A DNA stretch of 64,000 nt from Celerinatantimonas diazotrophica (GCF_004339545.1 NZ_SMGD01000001.1:93675-157674); one strand, 5' to 3'; positions 1 to 8,591 are shown, counted from the stretch's first letter. Made by a program: numbers and translations. Notes: generated from the letters alone by a model not told the origin.

Positions 1-554
1 CCATCGTCATGAATGGATCCTGCTTGAACGGATGATCATGAAACAACTCCTCACTATAGCGAAGTTTAAGTCCAAGGATCTGATCAGGGTTTTCTGCCAA
101 TAACTGAGCAATTTTGGCCTGATTGTAATGCGCCGGATCGATATTCTCGAGATATCCTGTGGGCCCTCCAAGGGTCGACAAACCGACACTCACCACATTC
201 AGATAGCTCTTAATACGCACTCTTGAAGGTTCAACCACACTGCTTTTGAACAGGTTAAAGGTAGTACAACCGCTACTTCCAGCATCAACGACACTTGTCA
301 CACCATTTGGCAAGCAGATGATATTCGGGTCAACGGCGATCGCAAGGCCACCATGGAACACATGAGTGTGAAAATCGATCAATCCGGGTAAAACCCATGC
401 ACCTTCAGCATCAATCGTGGTATCGGATTCATAATTTTCAATACCACTTAGGTCAACGATCTTATTACCATTTACTCCAATATCTTGACGAATGTATTGG
501 CGTTGCTGAAGATCCAGTATTGTTCCATTTTTAATTAACAAATCCAGTTTCATC
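1..554 (-). CDS. Amidohydrolase-family metal-dependent hydrolase (partial, C-terminal part outside the window)
   Basis: The start codon is at 552-554 on the minus strand, and the gene runs off the left edge after about 184 codons. The N-terminus has the usual amidohydrolase layout: a short beta domain (KNGTILDL), then LPGLIDFHTHVFHGG, whose HxH is the first pair of metal ligands of the TIM-barrel active site. Sequence further in (VTSVVDAGSSGC) resembles the deacetylase/dihydroorotase-like metallohydrolases. It lies 8 bp after the transporter stop codon and is the last visible gene of an operon with a hydroxyacid dehydrogenase, an RraA-like aldolase and a carboxylate transporter. A role in opening an imported cyclic or N-acyl substrate is inference. 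The exact substrate cannot be read. Confidence 0.75.
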
Positions 555-562
555 ATAGCCCC

Positions 563-1957
563 CTAGAGTCCAAGAAAATGCCAATATGGCAATCCAATGA
601 AGAGGTACACAAGGAAGTTAATTAAAACCATCACGGTACCGATTCCCCAGAATTTTTTCTGTGGCACATAGCCACTTGAGAAGGTAATAACGCCAGCCCC
701 ATTTCCGTAATGAGTTAACAGCGCTCCATAAGCTGCCGAAAATGCTAATGATAAAGCAATTAACATCGGATCAGCACTGGTCGTCATCCCCAAGGTGAAC
801 AGAACAGGGAAGAACGAAACCACAAAAGCACTACTTGAGACAAACAAGTAACGCGCCGCGAGGCTAAAGAGTACCAATACGGCAATAGCAACATACGAAT
901 TAAGATGGGATAGATCGACGTAGTTTTTGATGACATCGACTAAGTAGAGATAAAAACCACCATGAGCCAAAGCAACCGCAATGCCGTAGAAAGCACCGTA
1001 CCAAACAAACGTCTGCCAAGCACCTTTCTCATTCACCACATCTTGCCAACTCAGCACTTTAAACAACAACAAGCTAGAGAGAAAAACCAACCCAACCGAA
1101 ATATATTTAATTCCAGTTAACGAACCAGTCATCCATCCAAGCACCCCAAGTACAAAGAAGATGATCAACAGTTTTTCTTCACGTTTCACAGGACCTAATT
1201 CACGTAGACCTTTCTCAGCCACTTCTCGAACGTTATCGATCACCTTGAGTTCAGGTGGATAAAGTTTATAAATAAGCAGCGGAGCAACTAACAAAATGAG
1301 TCCAGCTGGAACGATGGCCGCTTTAAACCAAACCATCCATTCCAAATTGATGTTGAGGATCTTGTTGGCCAGTGAAACGGTAATTGAGTTCGTTGCCATC
1401 CCAGTCATAAACAGAGCCGATGTTCCCATTGATACCACGTACATCAGCATGGTCAAATAAGCCCCAAGCTTCCGGCTCCCCTGAGTTGGCGTAGAGTTTA
1501 GCGCCTCAGCAATGTTACGGAAAATAGGATAAGTGATGCCACCGGAACGTGACATATTAGAGCCGGTAGCCGGTGCTAATATCAGATCGGTAAACATCAT
1601 CAGGTAGCCTAATGTAAGGGTATTTTTGCCATATCGTCTGAGCAACAGATAGGCAATCCGCTTACCTAGTCCAGTAATCACAAAAGCCTTACAAATAATA
1701 AAGGCACTGATAATAAACCAGACTAATGGCCCCCCAAATCCGGCAAATAAAACTTTCGGCGAAATAAATAACGATGCAAATCCCAAAATGATAAGCATAA
1801 TGACAGCATCAGTATAAGGCCGTAAAACCAAGCCACATAGCATTGCTAAATATATGCCCACAATTGCCCAAGTTTGTGCAGTTAAGGCGGCTGGATGAGG
1901 TGTAAACCAAAATATTATAGGAAACAGTATAATTGGTACGAGTTTTAATAATTTCAT
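563..1957 (-). CDS. DASS/SLC13-family anion (dicarboxylate/tricarboxylate) symporter
   Basis: A 464-residue, strongly hydrophobic protein with about 12 membrane segments and the look of the divalent anion:sodium symporter family (CitT/2-oxoglutarate-malate type). The family signature region around ATGSNMSRSG and the second half (LTHYGNGAGVITFSSGY) carry the SNT-like and TxxGN-like loops that bind carboxylate and sodium. The open frame extends 13 codons upstream, but the start at 1955-1957 is preferred: AAGGTG lies 7 nt before it, and the protein then begins directly with a membrane segment (MKLLKLVPIILF). It sits between the RraA-like gene and the amidohydrolase, so it probably imports the carboxylate degraded by this operon. 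Substrate unknown. Confidence 0.85.
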   Translation of the reverse strand: MKLLKLVPIILFPIIFWFTPHPAALTAQTWAIVGIYLAMLCGLVLRPYTDAVIMLIILGFASLFISPKVLFAGFGGPLVWFIISAFIICKAFVITGLGKRIAYLLLRRYGKNTLTLGYLMMFTDLILAPATGSNMSRSGGITYPIFRNIAEALNSTPTQGSRKLGAYLTMLMYVVSMGTSALFMTGMATNSITVSLANKILNINLEWMVWFKAAIVPAGLILLVAPLLIYKLYPPELKVIDNVREVAEKGLRELGPVKREEKLLIIFFVLGVLGWMTGSLTGIKYISVGLVFLSSLLLFKVLSWQDVVNEKGAWQTFVWYGAFYGIAVALAHGGFYLYLVDVIKNYVDLSHLNSYVAIAVLVLFSLAARYLFVSSSAFVVSFFPVLFTLGMTTSADPMLIALSLAFSAAYGALLTHYGNGAGVITFSSGYVPQKKFWGIGTVMVLINFLVYLFIGLPYWHFLGL

Positions 1958-2011
1958 ATCTTTCACCTTGATAATTAAATGCCTCTTCCGAGGCAAATAA
2001 TTAATTGCGCA

Positions 2012-2710
2012 TTAGTTATAGGTCCCGTCGATAATCTCTACCCCAGTTTCATTTATAATTCGTTTCACCCAGTCTTTATTTGCTTTACCCGCTTTGGCTG
2101 CTTCAACTTTTCCCGAATCATATTTAGAATATTCTTTAACTTGATCTAATAAATTAGATGCTTCCATCAATGGAATAACTACAATCCCATCGGTATCTGC
2201 CACAATTAAATCACCAGGACAAATAGCAATACCACTAATTGCAATAGGCGTATTTACTTCACCAGGGCCTTGCTTAAAGGGACCAGCAGGATTAGCACCA
2301 GCCGCAAATAACGGTAGTTCCATTTTTGATATTGCATCTAAATCTCGGATAGGACCATCTAAAATAATACCGCCAATATGCTTATCGTAATGCGCATAGG
2401 TTGCCATAATCTCGCCCATCAAAGCACGGGAGCGATCACCCTCATTAGAAACGATAATAATGTCATTTTCGTTGGCCATTTCTAAAGCGGCATGCAGCAT
2501 TAAGTTATCACCCGCACGAACTTTAACTGTTACAGCAAAACCTACTGTCACCGGTTTTTTGGGTGAAGAAATTAATTTAATATCATTGCCAATCACCGAA
2601 ATACGATTCATTTTATCGGCAATATTAGCCACCGGTAGTTGTTCATATTCTTCAATTAAATTAGTGTTTAATTGCGGACGTTTAGTGAAAATTCGGTTAC
2701 CGATACTCAT
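2012..2710 (-). CDS. RraA-like / HMG (CHA) aldolase-family protein
   Basis: A 232-residue member of the RraA/4-hydroxy-4-methyl-2-oxoglutarate aldolase superfamily. Characteristic stretches are VANIADKMNR near residue 28, GFAVTVKVRAGDN, the central GGIILDGPIRDLDAI (in this family the Arg and Asp next to this loop bind substrate and divalent metal) and CPGDLIVADTDGIVVIP. Enzymes of this shape cleave or decarboxylate 2-oxo acids such as oxaloacetate and HMG. True RNase E inhibitors (RraA) are shorter (about 160 aa) and stand elsewhere in the genome, so a catabolic aldolase/decarboxylase is the better reading. The stop codon of the upstream dehydrogenase overlaps its start, so the two are probably translationally coupled. 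Confidence 0.8.
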   Translation of the reverse strand: MSIGNRIFTKRPQLNTNLIEEYEQLPVANIADKMNRISVIGNDIKLISSPKKPVTVGFAVTVKVRAGDNLMLHAALEMANENDIIIVSNEGDRSRALMGEIMATYAHYDKHIGGIILDGPIRDLDAISKMELPLFAAGANPAGPFKQGPGEVNTPIAISGIAICPGDLIVADTDGIVVIPLMEASNLLDQVKEYSKYDSGKVEAAKAGKANKDWVKRIINETGVEIIDGTYN

Positions 2711-3678
2711 TATTTATTCCCTCCTTCAAACCCTGGAACTGGCCAACGGGGCTCTTTTCCAGATAGCACTTCGTCGATACCTATTGCAGAATGTAGCGAT
2801 GCACGATCAGTTGCTTCTCTTGTCGCTGCACCAATGTGCGGACCAATAACAAGATTATTTAAGCTAAATAACGGATCAGTTTTCTCGAAAGGTTCATGTT
2901 TTATAGTATCAACAGCGGCACCAGCAATCAGGTGATCATTCAAAGCGTTAAATAGATCTGCTTCATTCACTACTTTACCGCGAGCAGTATTGATGAAATA
3001 GGCAGTTTCTTTCATTAAATTAAATTGTTTGTGACCAACAAAATCAAATGTTTCTTCGGTAGCTGGACAATGCAGAGAAACAATATCACTTTCTTTAAAG
3101 ATGCGATCAAAGTCATCGGTTAATTCAACACCCTCTGGAATTTGCTCTTTGGTTTTATATGGATCATAACCGATGACTTTCATATTAAATCCATACATCG
3201 CTTTTTTAGCAACTCGAGAACCAATGTTTCCGACACCAATCAATCCTAATGTTTTGCCATCGAGTTCAACTTTAGGTGTTTTTAATTTCGCAAAATAAAA
3301 ATCATCCAGCATTTTTTCCTGAACAAGTTTAAAATTACGAGAACAATGCAACATATAAAATATAGCTAATTCAGCAACTGACATGCTATTAGCTACGGGG
3401 CAATTTAACACCATCACTCCATGTCGTTTTGCTGATTCCAAATCAACGGTATCGTAACCGGCTCCATGGCGAGCAACGACTTTTAATTTTTTGGCAGCGT
3501 CAAATACTCGGTCAGTCATTTTGGAAAGACGAACAATAATTCCATCACAATCGGGAATATCACGAATAATATCTTCTTCTTCCATTCCTGAGCCATCAAT
3601 TAATTCATATCCCCGACTTTCTAGATATTCACGACCTTCTGCCATAATCTCTTGCGGTAATAAAACCTTGAAACTCAT
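2710..3678 (-). CDS. D-isomer-specific 2-hydroxyacid dehydrogenase (SerA-like)
   Basis: 322 residues with the two-domain fold of D-3-phosphoglycerate dehydrogenase relatives. The NAD-binding Rossmann motif is GLIGVGNIGSRVAKKA at about residues 146-161. The catalytic Arg is in INTARGKVVNE, a Glu follows in KHEPFEKTDPL and the catalytic His in IGPHIGAAT. It lacks the C-terminal ACT domain of biosynthetic SerA, and it is the first gene of a catabolic operon rather than a serine gene. Inference: it oxidises or reduces a 2-hydroxy/2-oxo acid handled together with the RraA-like aldolase. The intergenic DNA upstream holds two palindromes that may be its operator. Confidence 0.85.
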   Translation of the reverse strand: MSFKVLLPQEIMAEGREYLESRGYELIDGSGMEEEDIIRDIPDCDGIIVRLSKMTDRVFDAAKKLKVVARHGAGYDTVDLESAKRHGVMVLNCPVANSMSVAELAIFYMLHCSRNFKLVQEKMLDDFYFAKLKTPKVELDGKTLGLIGVGNIGSRVAKKAMYGFNMKVIGYDPYKTKEQIPEGVELTDDFDRIFKESDIVSLHCPATEETFDFVGHKQFNLMKETAYFINTARGKVVNEADLFNALNDHLIAGAAVDTIKHEPFEKTDPLFSLNNLVIGPHIGAATREATDRASLHSAIGIDEVLSGKEPRWPVPGFEGGNK

Positions 3679-3860
3679 AATTATTCTCCTATTAAAGTTG
3701 GTTATATAGGAGCGAGAAACGTACCAATGTCATAAAAAGAATAATAAAAAAAGTTGTATCTATATGTTTTTTAAAGGTTTTATATTTATTTGTTATGTTT
3801 TAAAATTATTTTTGTCATTGAAGGCAATCACATATTTTTAATATGGCAATTCTCAAGGTA

Positions 3861-3892
3861 TTTCATTTTGAAATCGATATTTCATTTTGAAC
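3861..3892. promoter_or_regulatory. Paired palindromes upstream of the hydroxyacid dehydrogenase operon (putative operator)
   Basis: TTTCATTTTGAAA at 3861-3873 is a palindrome TTTCA-N3-TGAAA. It recurs 19 bp later as TTTCATTTTGAAC at 3880-3892, about two helical turns apart, on the same face of the helix. The pair lies about 185 bp before the operon start at 3678. Twin palindromes like this fit a dimeric repressor or activator such as IclR, but no regulator gene is visible next to it. Confidence 0.4.
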
Positions 3893-4329
3893 TAATTGAT
3901 ACTTATATGATTACTGCTTTTTTGCGAGCTCAGGACACTTTTATAACCGATTAAAAGTCCCCTAATGACTCGCCCTCTAGTCGGAGTTACGGTAATCAAT
4001 GAAAAATAGAAGTTGTGTGGATATGACCAAAAAAAGATAAAAGGCAAGCTAACCAACTGATAGTAATACAATCATACAAAACAATGGGTACGTTGACCGG
4101 ATTGACGATGAGACGCAGTTATAACCCCAAATCAAGTGGGCGGTCGTAACCGAACATACAGTGGCAGGGTCATATAGGTTGGGGATACCTGTCCATCAGA
4201 CAAGTAAATGGGGTCTTGAGGAAACTAAGTTTGTCATACTGATTTAATCAACAAGGACCCTACGTACAATAAAAATCAACAGGTTTTAATAATAGGCTCT
4301 CTATGCAATAGATGGATGAATGACTCAAA
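3893..4329. other. Intergenic region without recognisable gene
   Basis: No open frame with coding character and no RNA gene is seen on either strand. It separates the catabolic operon from the accessory region and may contain the left boundary of the mobile DNA, but no repeat or att-like sequence was recognised. Confidence 0.4.
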
Positions 4330-4350
4330 AAGCCCTTTCAAAAAGGGCTT
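4330..4350 (-). terminator. Hairpin terminator after the 4368-4838 gene
   Basis: AAGCCCTTT and AAAGGGCTT form a perfect short stem with a three-base loop, 17 bp beyond the stop codon of the minus-strand gene. The minus-strand tract that follows (TTTTTGAGTC) supplies the T run. Confidence 0.7.
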
Positions 4351-4367
4351 AGTATCTCAATAGTTAA

Positions 4368-4838
4368 TTAAGCAGCAGAAACAATAAACTTATGGGTGTC
4401 TGATTGTGATAATCGATACTCACCCAATGTCCCATTTTTCGCATTTTCATCGGCAGTCATCTTGTCAGATGCTAAATGCCAGTTATTGTTTGAATCATGA
4501 TGGCCCTGGCCCAGGCAAATATTAAACGAAGTCCCATTAATGACTAATACGCCTTTGATAGCGAAGTTCAACTCTTTAGGTTTATTGTCACCGCCAAGCG
4601 TATGGATCATGCGCGAATACACACCATCCACAGAACTATTAAACCAATCAGCACAACGAGAGGTTCCATGACGCCCCGCTTTGACAGTAATAGTTAATTC
4701 ATTGTTTGCCGACTTTGTTGTCACACCATCAAAAGGTTGTCCATCAGAGACAATGTAATCATTCCCGTAGGTAAAAGAAATTTCTATATCAGATGTTTGA
4801 GCTTCAAACAGAAACTCATTGTCATGTACTGTAGTCAT
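4368..4838 (-). CDS. Hypothetical protein, 156 aa, family not recognised
   Basis: I do not recognise this family. It has no signal peptide and no membrane segment. The sequence is polar, rich in Asn, Asp, Ser and Thr, and predicted mostly beta (alternating stretches such as IEISFTYGNDYIVS and LTITVKAG), with two cysteines and a His-rich loop GQGHHDSNNNWH. A soluble beta-sandwich, possibly a sugar- or membrane-binding protein, is a guess. AAGGA lies just upstream of the start, and a clear hairpin terminator follows. It stands alone on the minus strand at the left edge of the prophage-derived accessory region, like the other monocistronic cargo genes there. Confidence 0.6.
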   Translation of the reverse strand: MTTVHDNEFLFEAQTSDIEISFTYGNDYIVSDGQPFDGVTTKSANNELTITVKAGRHGTSRCADWFNSSVDGVYSRMIHTLGGDNKPKELNFAIKGVLVINGTSFNICLGQGHHDSNNNWHLASDKMTADENAKNGTLGEYRLSQSDTHKFIVSAA

Positions 4839-5266
4839 TGTTTTTCCTTATAAGAAAGTAAACGTAAACAACTAACAACAAAAACATCAATAATTTTAGT
4901 TCAGGAATTCTCATTAATTGATAAATTACATATTTTTACAATTCTCATATGCAAAAGCCACCAACTACGCCTTTGTAATCTCCCACTGCATGCACTGCTC
5001 CATGGTTAGAAATGCGGCGGTGTTATAGATTGAGAATCAAGGTCACCTACGTATCAACCTAATTTCAATAGGATTTAAAGGCATCAGAAGTGATTGTGAG
5101 AAATTCATTGAAGACACTATAGATTGAATACTGAGTCCCAAGAGATATAACCAGCCACAAAATATCGGTATTTAATTGTTCGCCGTAGCATTTGGCTTTA
5201 TACACATCTCATTAGCCTCCCTAGTCATCGCAGCCGCTGCACATATGGCGCCATCAGTGCTTGCTT
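4839..5266. other. AT-rich intergenic DNA, no gene seen
   Basis: Carries the promoter region of the 4368-4838 gene. The remainder shows no coding frame or RNA structure that I can support. Confidence 0.35.
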
Positions 5267-5919
5267 TGTTCTGCGCAACTCAATCAGGACACTTTTCTTA
5301 GGGAATTCTGTTCATATTCTACTGGCGACAGCTCACCATTGGCAGCATTAAGTCAAGCTTTGCCATAAGCTGTTGAACGCCATTCTCACTCACCTTAGAG
5401 CCTTCCTTGCATAACCGTTTTCTCATCTAGCTATTTCTACATTTTCCGATGATAGCTTGGGCTCGTCGATAAAGATGAAGCGGCTCTGTTGTCATCACTT
5501 TAGCGGGGCGCTTTAGCCATGCATAATAGGCTGAACGGCAGACTTTCTGGAAATATCGAAGAGAGCTGCTTACGTGATTTGGTTTCCTTTAGCGGGAGAA
5601 CACTGGCTTTTTTAGGCTCTCTTTTTCCATCCTCAGCTCTTTATTTTCCTTGCGAAACTTCACCAATTCAGCACGTTCATCTGCGGTTAAACTGGCGCCT
5701 GACTGCTCGGCTTCAAACTTGGCCTTCCGGTTATAAAGTAGCTTATCTGTGCTCCAAAGACACTGCGGCCTTAGATACGCTATAACCTTACTCAGTGACC
5801 AATGCGACGGCTTCTTGAAACTCAACCGCATAACTCTGTTTATTCGTTTTGTCATTTAACACCTTAATCATTGGACTATGTTCCATGATTAAAGTGTCCG
5901 GTTCAATTAGAGCAGAACA
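5267..5919 (-). mobile_element. Internally deleted, decayed copy of the IS3-family element at 21969-23201
   Basis: Both ends match the longer element. It begins TGTTCTGCGCAACT followed by CAGGACACTTTT, and ends at GAGCAGAACA preceded by AAGTGTCCGG, so the 5'-TG...CA-3' ends of IS3 elements are kept. Length is 653 bp against 1233 bp. Most of the transposase orfB (the counterpart of roughly 22590-23140) is missing. The orfA remnant at 5589-5855 (minus) still reads AEQSGASLTADERAEL and RKENKELRMEKE but is frameshifted at its N-terminus. No functional transposase can be made. Confidence 0.85.
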
Positions 5920-5931
5920 GTTTGAGCTGAC

Positions 5932-5968
5932 AGGGTCACAGCAACCCGGCGAATTTACGGGTAAATAG
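5932..5968 (+). pseudogene. 3' end of a phage-type gene (second copy of the 14989-15171 fragment)
   Basis: Plus-strand reading gives QQPGEFTGK followed by a stop, the same C-terminus found in the longer fragment ending at 15171. Only about 12 codons survive, directly next to the right end of the IS3 remnant. Family unknown. Confidence 0.45.
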
Positions 5969-5972
5969 CGAA

Positions 5973-6003
5973 AGGGCTGCATCATTTGCAGCCCTCTCTT
6001 TTT
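5973..6003 (+). terminator. Rho-independent terminator after the phage-type 3' end
   Basis: Stem AGGGCTGCA / TGCAGCCCT with a five-base loop, then TCTCTTTTT. It follows the stop codon of the fragment ending at 5968 by a few bases on the plus strand. Confidence 0.75.
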
Positions 6004-6298
6004 GCTCATCTGACAACTGGAACCACCAGTTATATATTCCTTTCTTTCAAGGAATCATAGGAATAACCAATTTGTTGTATTTCGTCTATCAACTTAGCCC
6101 TCCCTAACACCACCGATATACTATGAGTATGTAAAAGATCTGACGATATGCAACTTTTAAATATGATTTAGCGCAAAAACAGCGCTAATTTATGTCTACT
6201 CCTCTAACTGTACTCCCACAACTACAACCTAAACCAGCTGCTGAAGCCTCAGCCCCTTGGCAAGGTTCCTGTGAATTCATCTTACTGCAGGAGTTATC

Positions 6299-6651
6299 CT
6301 GCCAACGGATTATCATCATGGCATGCGAGTCACCGAGATCAACGAAGGCAGTCGAGGTCATTACCACGGTTTCTTCAGCGATTATCAGTATGGTTTATAC
6401 CGCAGATGATACGGATACAACGACCTTTCCGCTCAACCAACCCGTGTTTACTCACCCATATGAAAAGCGCTTTAAGCCACGCCGATGAAAAAGACACATG
6501 CGGCCAATACACTGGTTTGCAAGCCCTGCTCTCCGCCGAGGCTAAGTCCGTGGTGAAACCTCACATCTTGGGGCTCCCAGGGTTAGATACCCAACCAGTT
6601 ACCGCTACATTAGTCAGTTGAGCGCAGGCACTGCGCGAGTTTGTGTATGCC
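6299..6651 (+). pseudogene. P2-like tail sheath protein gpFI, 5' fragment with frameshifts
   Basis: Across frames the plus strand reads DYHHGMRVTEINEGSR, then VITTVSSAIISMVYTADDTD and TTTFPLNQPV, then QYTGLQALLSAEAKSVVKPH and ILGLPGLDTQPVTATL. These are the successive conserved blocks of the P2 tail sheath protein gpFI (about 390 aa). Two frameshifts, a stop codon (VS*) and loss of the C-terminal two thirds make it a pseudogene. The start position holds CTG behind a good AGGAG. It is truncated directly into a gpD fragment, a junction that skips the genes FII, E, T and U which separate FI from D in P2. Confidence 0.85.
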
Positions 6652-6887
6652 AGTTGCAACTGGCGCAGAAACTATCAGCGATGCCAACCTATTAAACCGC
6701 CTCAGCCGACACTACGGTGCCATGGCCAACATCAAAAACAACCACCTATTGTTCTTACCACAGGGTTCCAGCCAAAGCGTTAGTGGAACCGAACTGTCGC
6801 CCCTCACCCTGCAACGGCGATAGTCACCGCTATCTATTAGCTAAACGCGCTACACAAAGGGAATGGGGAAAAGTAGAAATGAAGTAA
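6652..6887 (+). pseudogene. P2-like tail protein gpD, remnant copy A
   Basis: Reads PVATGAETISDANLLNRLSR, then HYGAMANIKNNHLLFLPQGS, as in the middle of gpD (late control D/tail protein). After a stop and frameshift it reads YLLAKRATQREWGKVEMK and TAA. Compared with copy D (16157-16504), the stretch between two AAACGCG-type repeats is deleted, so the deletion joined YLLAKR directly to the C-terminal AAQREW block. The stop is 32 bp before the stop of the convergent membrane-protein gene at 6919. Confidence 0.8.
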
Positions 6888-6918
6888 CCGTATTCTGCGC
6901 CATATAAAAGCGAACCGC

Positions 6919-7230
6919 TTAAAATTTTCGGCGTTTGTTCATATAGGCAATTAAAGATGATTGATAGCAGAGCACAAACGAAAAAATAAAGGCGATAATT
7001 AAACAGATCCCATCAGCTTGGGATCTTCCTGAGATTAAATCATAGGGTAGAATAAATCTGAGATCTTTCCAGATGGCTACATTAAAACAGATCCAATACG
7101 CCCAGTTCAACCAACCCAAAGCCTTCAATAGAAAATTCAAATTAAAGAAGCGCTGTTTAATGAAACGACACCAAAAGAACAATACGATTTCGAAAATGAG
7201 TAAGCCAATAGCAACCAAGGTATCCGTCAT
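6919..7230 (-). CDS. Small three-helix membrane protein, immunity-like paralogue 1
   Basis: Start taken at 7228-7230 (MTDTLVAIGLLIFEIVLFFW), the same start as its paralogues; the frame opens 14 codons earlier. About 103 residues: a membrane segment at residues 4-22, a basic stretch (FIKQRFFNLN), an aromatic second segment (LNWAYWICFNVAIW), the family block FILPYDLISGRSQADG and a third hydrophobic segment ending YMNKRRK. It is one of at least five relatives at 6919-9028. The intact relative at 8723-9028 is coupled to a putative toxin, so an immunity role is inferred. No toxin gene is attached to this copy. Confidence 0.65.
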   Translation of the reverse strand: MTDTLVAIGLLIFEIVLFFWCRFIKQRFFNLNFLLKALGWLNWAYWICFNVAIWKDLRFILPYDLISGRSQADGICLIIAFIFSFVLCYQSSLIAYMNKRRKF

Positions 7231-7262
7231 ATGACGCTCTATTCGATTTATTTCCTGCGCAT

Positions 7263-7559
7263 TTAGCGGCATTTACTCATGTAGACAGTAAACGGCGCCT
7301 GATATGCAATAAAAAAACAGAGGATAGAAGCAATAATCGTACACAGACCATTAGCATGTATACCACCAGCGAGATTGGAATATGGAAACAAGAACACGTG
7401 ATCTTGCCAAATAAATAAATCAACAAACAGCCAATATCCCCAGTTAATCCAACAAAGTATTTTCATAAATATATTGGATTTCAAATAACGATTTTTTAGG
7501 GATCGGCACCAGAAGAATACGACTATCCCGATTATTGCAACAACAACTGAAATCATCAT
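7263..7559 (-). CDS. Small three-helix membrane protein, immunity-like paralogue 2
   Basis: 98 residues with the family pattern: first membrane segment SVVVAIIGIVVFFWCR, basic KNRYLKSN, second segment INWGYWLFVDLFIW, then FLFPYSNLAGG and a third segment ending AYQAPFTVYMSKCR. The C-terminal block is nearly identical to the shortened copy at 16505-16612. The spacer to the next gene (TAAATGCGCAGGAAATAAAT) is repeated between other array members, a sign of tandem duplication. Function inferred only from the linked toxin-like gene. Confidence 0.65.
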   Translation of the reverse strand: MMISVVVAIIGIVVFFWCRSLKNRYLKSNIFMKILCWINWGYWLFVDLFIWQDHVFLFPYSNLAGGIHANGLCTIIASILCFFIAYQAPFTVYMSKCR

Positions 7560-7586
7560 GTATAAGTAGACCTATAGTACTCCCTG

Positions 7587-7892
7587 CTACATACCTCGCC
7601 GAGGTTTAGCCAAGAAAGGGGCTTGAAACACTATCAAGAAAGAAAAAACAAATGCAATAACCATACAAAAACTACCAACCTTAGCCCCATGAACAATAAA
7701 AGAGTATGGGAAGATAAAGCGTTGTTCATGCCAAATATCAGCACAGAAGAGCAGCCAATAAAGCCAATTAATCCAACATAAGCTTCTCAATAGGCCATTC
7801 AAACTAAGGAAGTGCCGTTTGATGAAACGGCACCAAAAGAACAGTACAATTTCGAAAATGAGTAAACCAACAGCAACTAAGATATCCGTCAT
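7587..7892 (-). CDS. Small three-helix membrane protein, immunity-like paralogue 3
   Basis: 101 residues beginning MTDILVAVGLLIFEIVLFFW, with FIKRHFLSLN, INWLYWLLFCADIW, the FIFPYSFIVHG block and a last hydrophobic segment VIAFVFSFLIVFQAPF. The C-terminus (LAKPRRGM) departs from the YMKKRR ending of its sisters. Its leader sequence resembles that of paralogue 1, so the genes arose by duplication. Probably an inner-membrane protein; immunity role is inference. Confidence 0.65.
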   Translation of the reverse strand: MTDILVAVGLLIFEIVLFFWCRFIKRHFLSLNGLLRSLCWINWLYWLLFCADIWHEQRFIFPYSFIVHGAKVGSFCMVIAFVFSFLIVFQAPFLAKPRRGM

Positions 7893-7925
7893 ATAAAGGC
7901 TCTATTCGATTTATTCTCTGCGCAT

Positions 7926-8213
7926 TTAACCACGTTTTTCATACAAAAAGGATCCTGAGACATGATTGCCATGCCTACAATCGCAGCGACGATAATATAA
8001 AACCCACCCGATAACGCCCCCCTTTACCAACAAAGAGTATGGATAAGCAAGTGAATCATCCGGCCAAATCCTAATATAACATACAGCCAGTAGATCCAAT
8101 TGCCCCAACAGAATACTTTGAAAGGCATCCCATATCTTAAATACTGTCTGCGTAAGACAGTAACACCATAAAGAAACAAGTATTCCGGGTATAGCTAAAA
8201 TAAATTGAAGCAT
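7926..8213 (-). pseudogene. Small membrane protein, immunity-like paralogue 4, with two offsetting frameshifts
   Basis: The frame starts like its sisters (MLQFILAIPGILVSLWCYC) and has the PYSLLVKGGVIG block, but then reads a basic stretch (YYRRCDCRHGNH) that is out of character. The neighbouring frame continues the family pattern (FYIIVAAIVGMAIMSQDPF), and the original frame resumes for the final LYEKRG. Two indels that restore the frame would explain this. The middle segment would no longer cross the membrane, so the gene is probably inactive. Confidence 0.5.
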
Positions 8214-8265
8214 CTTATTTAACTGGTCTTAAATGACTCAGGCTACATACCACATTGCTTTTACC

Positions 8266-8458
8266 TCAGAAAGGCCCTTGAAAAAACACAATGAAACTAA
8301 AGATAAATGAAATGATCACACCTCCGCTATCAATTCCATGGTTTCCAATGAATAGAGAATACGGAAATACGAATTGTAAATAGCGTCTTTTCAGAAAACA
8401 GCACAAAAAATACAACTACAAATACCAATAAACCTGTATCAACAAGAAAATTATTCAT
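8266..8458 (-). pseudogene. Immunity-like paralogue 5, internally deleted and frameshifted
   Basis: Starts at 8458 as MNNFLVDTGLLVFVVVFF, then loses the basic and aromatic middle part. In another frame it resumes with FVFPYSLFIGNHGIDSGG and a third segment ending IVFFQGPF and TGA at 8266-8268. The start overlaps the stop codon of the toxin remnant (8451-8549) by 8 nt, exactly as in the intact pair at 9021-9028. It is therefore a decayed second copy of the toxin/immunity pair rather than a free-standing gene. Confidence 0.65.
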
Positions 8459-8549
8459 GTTGTTTCTCTTTATCGCTATTAGAGGAGAAATACGATTCAA
8501 CCCAATCATATATCTCATTTGCATATTCCCTTACGGTGGAAATTCGCCC
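8451..8549 (-). pseudogene. C-terminal remnant of a second toxin-like gene
   Basis: In the minus-strand frame ending at 8451 the sequence reads STVREYANEIYDWVESYFSS and then NSDKEKQHE. This aligns with the end of the intact 9021-9887 product (NTVSGHVEDAYDWVKEQFSS, NQKEDKKHG). Only about 33 codons remain. The stop codon overlaps the start of the following immunity-like gene by 8 nt. Confidence 0.65.
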
Positions 8550-8591
8550 AAAAGGTTTAAACATTAAATATAGAAATGCAGTATACCGACA

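Noticed and set aside
2460..2935. Two plus-strand frames over the RraA/dehydrogenase boundary
   Set aside because: Antisense shadows of two well-conserved genes; no promoter or ribosome site.
6185..6823. Several overlapping short frames with Met starts
   Set aside because: They are pieces of the frameshifted gpFI and gpD remnants; none has a full family pattern.
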